Source: Saccoglossus kowalevskii (taxonomy: Eukaryota > Hemichordata > Enteropneusta > Harrimaniidae). From it: 22,786 nucleotides of DNA. The notes below the pieces were generated by a model that saw only the letters and a program-made list of their open reading frames with translations, did no database searches and had not been told where the DNA came from. Position 1 is the first letter of the stretch; the number at the start of each line of letters is the position of its first letter. Shown here piece after piece: positions 17,113 through 22,786 of this stretch. Location: contig NW_003155739.1 in the NCBI RefSeq assembly GCF_000003605.2, forward strand, positions 730,689-753,474, in the 5' to 3' direction. A program made the translations under genes and the position numbers.

Positions 17113-17748
17113 TAAGATTAGGCAGACCTAGAAAAACAGAAGATAATGTATGTGGAGGTCTTCAAGTTAGAAAATTAAACATATGGAAAAATACCATACA
17201 GAGAAGTGGCTGGAAAGTGTCATATAAAAAAAGGGTAACGGATATAATATTTATTTGTCATATAATGTCATAATAACGTCATATAATGTCATATTATTTG
17301 TCTATTGTATGCTTGTTTGTAAGTGGTGGTCCTAGAATCAGGTGCATCATGGGAACAAAGCGCGGTTGAGATTGTTATCCCAGCCCACATATAAAATCAA
17401 GTGGAGGGGTGTTTTCTTAATCTTTTCTGAATCTAGGTAGTTTGCCATGTAGTTCAAAAAATAATAGCCAGCAACACACCAATTTAATTCTCCAGTGATG
17501 TTGTTATTGGAATCTTTAGCAGTAGGTGTAAGGGTTGCAAATGTATTTCTCTATAGGAATATGTCTGTCTCGATATGTTCGTCATTTCTATTCCGTCCCA
17601 TTAAATATAAACAAGGCATGTGTTTGCGAACAAGGTCGCCGGGTTGCAGAATATAATTTCTACAGCTGTATTCCTAGGCTAAGTGATATTCCTACATACA
17701 ACAGTACACAACTTGTAAACCGACATTGTCTTGGCTACATACAGCTTT
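17113..17748. other. Flank or 5' non-coding part of the SLC16 gene
   Basis: An acceptor-like TCTGTTTTTCTAG (- strand, ending at 17128) lies 15 bases before the SLC16 ATG, so the transcript probably has at least one 5' exon further to the right; I could not identify it. A 21-base direct repeat (GTCATATAATGTCATAATAAC then GTCATATAATGTCATA) lies at about 17257-17293. An open frame at 17535-17774 runs into the foldback element at 17750 and has no recognisable similarity. Confidence 0.4.
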
Positions 17749-17749
17749 A

Positions 17750-17908
17750 TAGACTGGCGCAGTCGGGCGATTAATTTGTTTTTTTGTTTATATAAAATTT
17801 AAAAAAATCGCGAAATGGAGAAGTTAGCGCGAAATCCCCTGTAACTGCGAATTTTTTATTTTTATTTTTTTACAAAAACAAACTAATCGCCCCGACTGCG
17901 CCAGTCTA
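17750..17908. mobile_element. 159-bp foldback MITE with TAGACTGGCGCAGTCGGG ends
   Basis: TAGACTGGCGCAGTCGGGCG plus ATTAATTTG (17750-17778) is inverted at 17879-17908 (CAAACTAATCGCCCCGACTG plus CGCCAGTCTA), with about two differences over 29 bases. TA borders both ends, consistent with a TA target duplication as made by Tc1/mariner-like transposases. The interior is very AT-rich with a few CGCGAAA motifs and no coding capacity. Confidence 0.8.
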
Positions 17909-19448
17909 ACATTTAGTCAAAATACAACATCTGGAGCAACAGAGACGGGGAGACAGAATTCTTCCTCAACTAATTTTGGGCAAGGAAGGGGTTCAAACCC
18001 ACCATATCAACCACAGGAGGCAGAGCCTATAAAGACTGAGGTATTACAATTTCCGATGGAGGCTCTGGCAAAACAACAGGATATAGAAGGTTATTTTCAT
18101 GATAATGTCAGGTGGCATACTTTGAATAATTCATGCGTAAATAACAAAACGTACGATACATCCTTTGTATTTTAACCGATTTTGAATCTTTCAATTTAAT
18201 CGTTTAAAGGAACACTCACTAGAAAGTGTGGTTTATCAAATCACAGTCACAACGTCGCAGTGCCTGTGAAATGGCTGCTATTTTCACGCCTAAAATTATC
18301 CATTGAAACATAAATATTATTAATTTTTATGTTTCTAAGCATGAATTATTTTTTTTAAGTGAAAAAATGTGTTTTAAACTCAGTCTATGACAACTTTATT
18401 TTTGTGTATTTTAAAACGAGGCTCCTCATTAGCTTCTCATTTGCATAGAGAAATTCCCCTTGTGGCGTCAGAAGGGGAAGTCGCATGGCAGCTTGCATTG
18501 CCGATGCATGTAAATAAGGCAAATTTCTTGTGCAGTTTTCTCGTCTTTGACTAAATTGTCACTTATGTACTTGTTCGTCGAGGAAGAATGGACCATAATG
18601 AACACATAGTATCATTTTTTTTTGCATGGGGTTGAGTTAGATGCGAAATAAGTAGCTGGTCACCATGATCGTCACCGACTTCGGAACACGTTTGTACACT
18701 GTCGCTGGACAAAATAGAATTTGACGTCGGAATTATCTCGTTATTTAGCAGGTTACTAGGCACGTCACTACACTGTTTTATTTCATCGATCGAGTAAAAC
18801 TTTCAAAATTAAAATAAAAGAGAACATATTTTGACATTCTAAACATTAGACTATAGTGATCACTATAAAATAATTAAAAAAAACGACAAATCACAGTTAC
18901 GAAATAAATGACAGCCGGGTGGAAATAAATTAACATTATGTTGAAATAGGTGAACGCGTCGTGCGTTAAAAGCGGCGTTTAATTGGATAACAAAAATAAT
19001 CGAGATCGACACACATACAGATAAATTCAGAGTGGATTCGAGGTAGCGTGATCCATGGCGTAATTGTCATAATTATAACATCGTATTAAAATTTTATTTG
19101 GTGGAAAGCCGACCAAGCCCGGATTCTCATTTCATAAATTATTACGCAGATCAAGCTGCAAGCATGGAGGTAAACAAAGAACAGAGGTGTGAATTCGACA
19201 TTCAACACCAATCACCAAACAATTCAGAAACTGTTAGCCTTCGAAAATGAAAACAATTAGCAGTGTGTAAGGGCTGTGTAATTTTCTGTTCGTTCGACGC
19301 TTCGTTTTCGTGTCACTGTCAAAATTATTGCTACCTTTTACTTAACAAGGACTAAATAGTATCTACAAAACGATAATCAGGATCGAAAAAAAAATCAACT
19401 CATTTGAAACACTTGCCGGACGTCTTTCTCTCTCTCTTCTGAAATCCG
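17909..19448. other. Non-coding or unassigned stretch
   Basis: Two frames stay open without a recognised protein match: + strand 17915-18175 (Ser/Gln/Pro-rich, includes PYQPQEAEPIKTE) and - strand 18563-18800 (includes SSDSVQTCSEVGDDHGDQ). Both lengths can occur by chance in a window this large. A POU-type octamer ATTTGCAT lies at 18439-18446, but a single copy has little weight. Nothing else was seen. Confidence 0.4.
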
Positions 19449-19494
19449 CCTCGGTGATCATGGAATCTATTCCTCGGTGATCATGGAATCTATT
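19449..19494. repeat. Exact 23-bp tandem duplication
   Basis: CCTCGGTGATCATGGAATCT followed by ATT occurs twice head to tail with no difference, so the duplication is very recent. Confidence 0.95.
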
Positions 19495-19669
19495 TCTTTC
19501 AAAAGTGTTGCGCCAGGTTTACGTTGTCGGCGTTTCTCAGTTTTTCCACAAAAAAAAAGAATCTGAGGTAAAGTGATGTCGCACCTTCAGATCGATTAGA
19601 AACGTGTGAATACATACACTATGACTATATGTTTCACTGCAACTGCCCACAACACAACATCTAAAAACC

Positions 19670-19731
19670 TTCTCTCTCTCTCAAAAAAAAAAAAAAAAAA
19701 AATAGACAAAAAAAAAAGAAAAGAAAAAAAC
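19670..19731. repeat. CT-repeat and A-rich low-complexity tract
   Basis: CTCTCTCTCTC is followed by a run of about 20 A residues and then A-rich sequence with scattered G. It may be the decayed tail of an element, but nothing upstream identifies one. Confidence 0.8.
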
Positions 19732-20007
19732 GCCGACCGAAAAATGTATATCGTTTAAAAGTATACTGAATGACCAGTGTTATTACGGCTCAGGGGTATG
19801 ACCTCCTCTCACATTTTGTCATTTGGTGGCGCACTTTCGGCGACAGTCGACCGTTTCACGATAGGTGGGCGTGGCTACAACACGAGAAATATCCCAAATT
19901 TATTTGGATACGAGTAGTCATTTTCAGCAAAAAAATCAATAACTGCCCATTTCAGTGGGACACAGATCTAAAATGGGAAACGTGAGGGTGGGCATTGCAC
20001 AGGCACT

Positions 20008-20577
20008 TTTTAGCGGGGGAGTCGTCACCTGCGAATGCGTCAGTAGGCCATAGAGTGTCATCCTCTGGATCTATAAGCATAAGCAAAAGACGTAATGACT
20101 GTATCTTGGTGAACTTGGGCGCATATGCGTTTCCATTATTCCTACTGGTTTTTGCACTACTGGGGAAAGAAGCAGCTACATCAAACGTGATAATTTCAGT
20201 GATGATCCGTAATTGTGAATGTGGTTTCCACTCCAACTGCCACGTCTAGTAGCAAAGCTGATATGCTTACCAGATGACAGAACTCGCCTCTCAGGCGTGA
20301 CTTTGTATGCTCAAATTTCCCATTGAAATCTTTCTATCAATAAGGTGTAAAGTGAGTATCAAATTCATGGGAGGGATAATTTTACATTTTACATATTGAA
20401 GCCTTACTTATTCACAACACCTCCTCCTGTCATCTGCGCATGCGTCAGATGGCCATAGAGTGTCATTATTTACAAACAAGCGTCTACTCATGATCCTTTG
20501 CGTTTTTAGCGTGTGTTGTTATCGTCGCTTGGGACTCAATTCCCGCGCGTGCGCAGGTGACGACCCTCCCGCTTTAA
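20008..20577. mobile_element. Foldback element with TTAAAGCGGGAGGGTCGTCA ends, with a duplicated left segment
   Basis: The right end, read in reverse, is TTAAAGCGGGAGGGTCGTCA followed by CCTGCGCACGCGCGGG (20577-20542). The left end, TTTTAGCGGGGGAGTCGTCA followed by CCTGCGAATGCG (20008-20039), matches it with few changes. The left segment CACCTGCGAATGCGTCAGTA plus GGCCATAGAGTGTCAT (20026-20061) recurs as a direct copy at 20431-20466, 405 bases on. The shorter interval 20421-20577 also has ends that pair, so either one element was inserted into another copy or the left end was duplicated. The ends resemble those of the two TTAA elements in the SLC16 introns. Confidence 0.6.
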
Positions 20578-22439
20578 GAAACAGTAATTCGCACGAGCGT
20601 GTTCGTCAATAGAGGTACGATCTAATACAGGCTGTTCACACGTGTGGCGTTATATCCGATAACCCACACATTCTCGTGGTGTTTTTCATTAATAAAACAG
20701 CTAGAACAATGGATTACATGGCAAAAAGTGGTATAAATGATATTAGTTGGCAAATAGTTCATTGTTATAATAATCTCAATTAAGAATATCTCACTAATAG
20801 TATGTGTTGTGCAAGAAGTCCGACTTGCTGCGAGGTAAATATAAAATAATTTTAGTAATAAAAGCCAAGTGTTGAGTTTTTACATATGGAAGATAACGGG
20901 TATGTGAAATTTGGAGTATCGCATTTAGCTCAGCTTGGAAGCAGCTTGTTAGGGTATTTCAGGATCTCTGCTGCATCGCTACACTGCGGAGCCAGTCCGA
21001 GAATACAGCGAACTGTAAATAAAAGACATTTAATTTTTTACATCGCTTCTTGTATACCCCAGTGTTTGTCACAGAATACATGTCAAGGTTGCACGACTTA
21101 ATTTGATCCACCAGACTCATTAGTGCACACAAACTACTAGTATTACTCGAGCATTTATGACATATGGCTGAGTTGTTAACTGCGTGTCAAGTTCAAGGAC
21201 ATCGTATACCTAGTGATGCCCTAGCCCACCTAGTAGACACATAAGGGAGAATAGCATTAAAGTAAACTGTAAGTCTCATTTACAGTGGATCACATACCAG
21301 TATGCGTGGTACCGGTACTAGTTCCTGCAGCTAACAATCCGTTATATTTATGGTAGTAGAAGTTGTACTGTAAAAGCCCAACACGTTAATACAGATTCCA
21401 GTTGTTATATTCTGCAGATAATATGAACTATGAACTCAAGTAACACACCATTCACTGTATGTAAATCGGGGTCACCTGACACACACTGCGACTCGTTCTG
21501 AACTTTTAATAGAAACTACAGTATTTATTGAGATGAATTAAATTAAAATGGTCTCCATTGTTTATTTTACGCTGTCATAATTTTTTGTTGTATAGTTTTT
21601 AATTATTATATAATAATATATTACAGAAGAGTCGGCAAGGGGGTATTTTCGTAAGCTGTAATCAATTGTTTTTTTATTTTCGTAATAATGTAATTTAAAA
21701 CGTAATTTTTTAGACATGGACATGGTGAAAAATGTAATCAGCTATTTTATTCGTCCGTAATTTGTACAAAGATCTTATTTATTGTAAGCATATAAAGCAT
21801 TTTCCACATTAAAAGTCGCAATTCGTACGCAATTTCCAATTTTGATTCTCAAACACAAATTATCAAATACATTATACAAATGTAATTAGCTTTAACTGTA
21901 AAATGTAAAAACCTATTTTTTTACTGTAAATGGAACTTTAATTTTATTTCCTGTAAAAAAGTAAAATGCCTTTTTTATTTCATGTAACCTGTACCAGCTA
22001 CACCCCCCCCCCCTGCCCAGTTCTTGGCACGAGGACACTTCTAGACGGGCGTATTTTGCGATAATGTATGCGTTTGTATATAAATATATAGACCGTTTAT
22101 AACTGGCTTTACCTATCATTTAACAATTCAAACTTATAAGTTTGTGAAATCTGATTGGGGTAAGTGGATCATAAAATGTAATTAAGAATTTGTTATAATT
22201 GTAAACTGTTAAAATATGTTTTGGCACGGATCTAGAAGCCGTACCTACACACGAATTGGTGACGTCACAAAATACATGACCTTCAATCGGGGTCGTTTCC
22301 TCGGTATATACGAATTGGTATATACAAATTACAATAAAGATACTTAAGACATTGCACATAAGGTAAAACAAATCATGTGACAATATAATGATAATAACGG
22401 TAATAAATCCTAGCTTAACAGTTGAACAGAACGATCATA
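20578..22439. other. Unassigned AT-rich stretch
   Basis: No gene or clear element is seen. Open frames at 20886-21101 (+) and 22120-22383 (-) have no recognisable similarity; the latter begins with a hydrophobic segment but is otherwise unconvincing. Small features are a run of nine C at about 22002-22012 and a full cAMP-response-element palindrome TGACGTCA at 22260-22267. Confidence 0.4.
22260..22267. promoter_or_regulatory. CRE palindrome TGACGTCA
   Basis: This is an exact eight-base match to the CREB/ATF consensus. It lies about 300 bases before the promoter-like stretch at the right edge of the window. A single site may be chance. Confidence 0.3.
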
Positions 22440-22786
22440 TAGTCAGTCGGGTGACGCCGACTCGGAGGGTCACGCACTTGTTGCAAAATGGCCGTGTGGT
22501 TGAAACTGGGTCATGGCGTGACGTAGCCCTGAGTACAGTCCTGTAGGTTGGCCTCCTTCCGCTGATCATTCGGCCCGCCATCTTGTTCTTGACGTATTTA
22601 TAAACAAAACGTTGTTCCGTTGCGTAAAACTAGTTTTTGCCAACGTTCCAGTGCTGTAGGTTCGTTTTTCGGCCACAAAAAGGGTATTTGTGATCGCTGG
22701 ATTTGATCGATAGATGTTTTAGCTGGTTACAATCATGTAAACTGCAGAACGGTTCTCCGCCATAAATTTGTAGGCGGGTGTCGAAT
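22440..22786 (+). promoter_or_regulatory. Possible promoter or 5' UTR of a gene beyond the right edge
   Basis: GC content and CpG frequency rise compared with the flank. CCGCCATCTTG at 22575-22585 matches the YY1 motif that in animals often sits just downstream of transcription starts, and TTGCAAAATGGCCG at about 22480 is a looser match in the other orientation. TGACGTA half-CRE motifs occur at about 22519 and 22590. No coding exon was recognised before the window ends, so this remains a guess. Confidence 0.25.

Noticed and set aside
17980..18000. GGTTCAAACCC resembling a tRNA B box
   Set aside because: No A box at the right distance and no acceptor stem or cloverleaf could be formed.
17915..18175. 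+ strand open frame, Ser/Gln/Pro-rich, without an ATG near its start
   Set aside because: It looked protein-like, and I tested whether removing the adjacent MITE would extend it. With a single TA kept, the upstream frame closes within about 30 bases, so nothing supports an interrupted gene.
18563..18800. - strand open frame of about 80 codons including SSDSVQTCSEVGDDHGDQ
   Set aside because: No recognisable family, no convincing splice donor, and the length is compatible with chance.
22120..22383. - strand open frame with an N-terminal hydrophobic stretch, possibly a secreted peptide
   Set aside because: The hydrophobic start is not followed by a recognisable mature domain; no splice or start context supports it.

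Overview
The window is animal nuclear DNA: AT-rich, with short exons joined by GT..AG introns and many non-autonomous mobile-element remnants. No sequence feature fixes the species. The gene content and repeat style (TTAA- and TA-flanked foldback elements, a DIRS-like relic) suggest a marine invertebrate such as a hemichordate, echinoderm, lancelet or mollusc; that is inference only.

Two protein-coding genes are well supported and they are convergent. (1) On the + strand, nine exons between 1999 and 9188 encode the C-terminal 486 residues of the splicing kinase PRP4 (PRPF4B): an acidic linker, the conserved pre-kinase segment and the complete CMGC kinase domain to the stop codon. The lysine/RS-rich N-terminal half must lie upstream of base 1. 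(2) On the - strand, four coding exons between 17112 and 13167 encode a 12-helix SLC16 (monocarboxylate-transporter family) protein of about 477 residues. It carries a single-base frameshift in the large third exon, which is either a sequencing error or a disabling mutation.

Layout: 1-456 is a 157-bp tandem repeat running off the left edge. 457-1998 is non-coding apart from a possible decayed J-domain (DNAJC30-like) relic on the - strand. 1999-9188 is PRPF4B, with foldback elements in introns 2 and 6 and tandem repeats in intron 8. 9189-13166 is 3' UTR and intergenic DNA with a three-copy tandem repeat. 13167-17112 is the SLC16 gene; its introns hold two copies of a TTAA-flanked foldback family, a cluster of palindromic CACGTG motifs and a decayed DIRS-like RT/RNase H fragment. 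17113-22786 holds no recognisable gene but several more foldback elements and repeats, and ends in a promoter-like stretch.

The two genes have no evident functional link: one protein acts in nuclear pre-mRNA splicing, the other is a membrane transporter. I see no convincing undescribed molecular system. The richest part of the window is its mobile-element structure, especially a nested element in PRPF4B intron 6 and a three-member TTAA foldback family.
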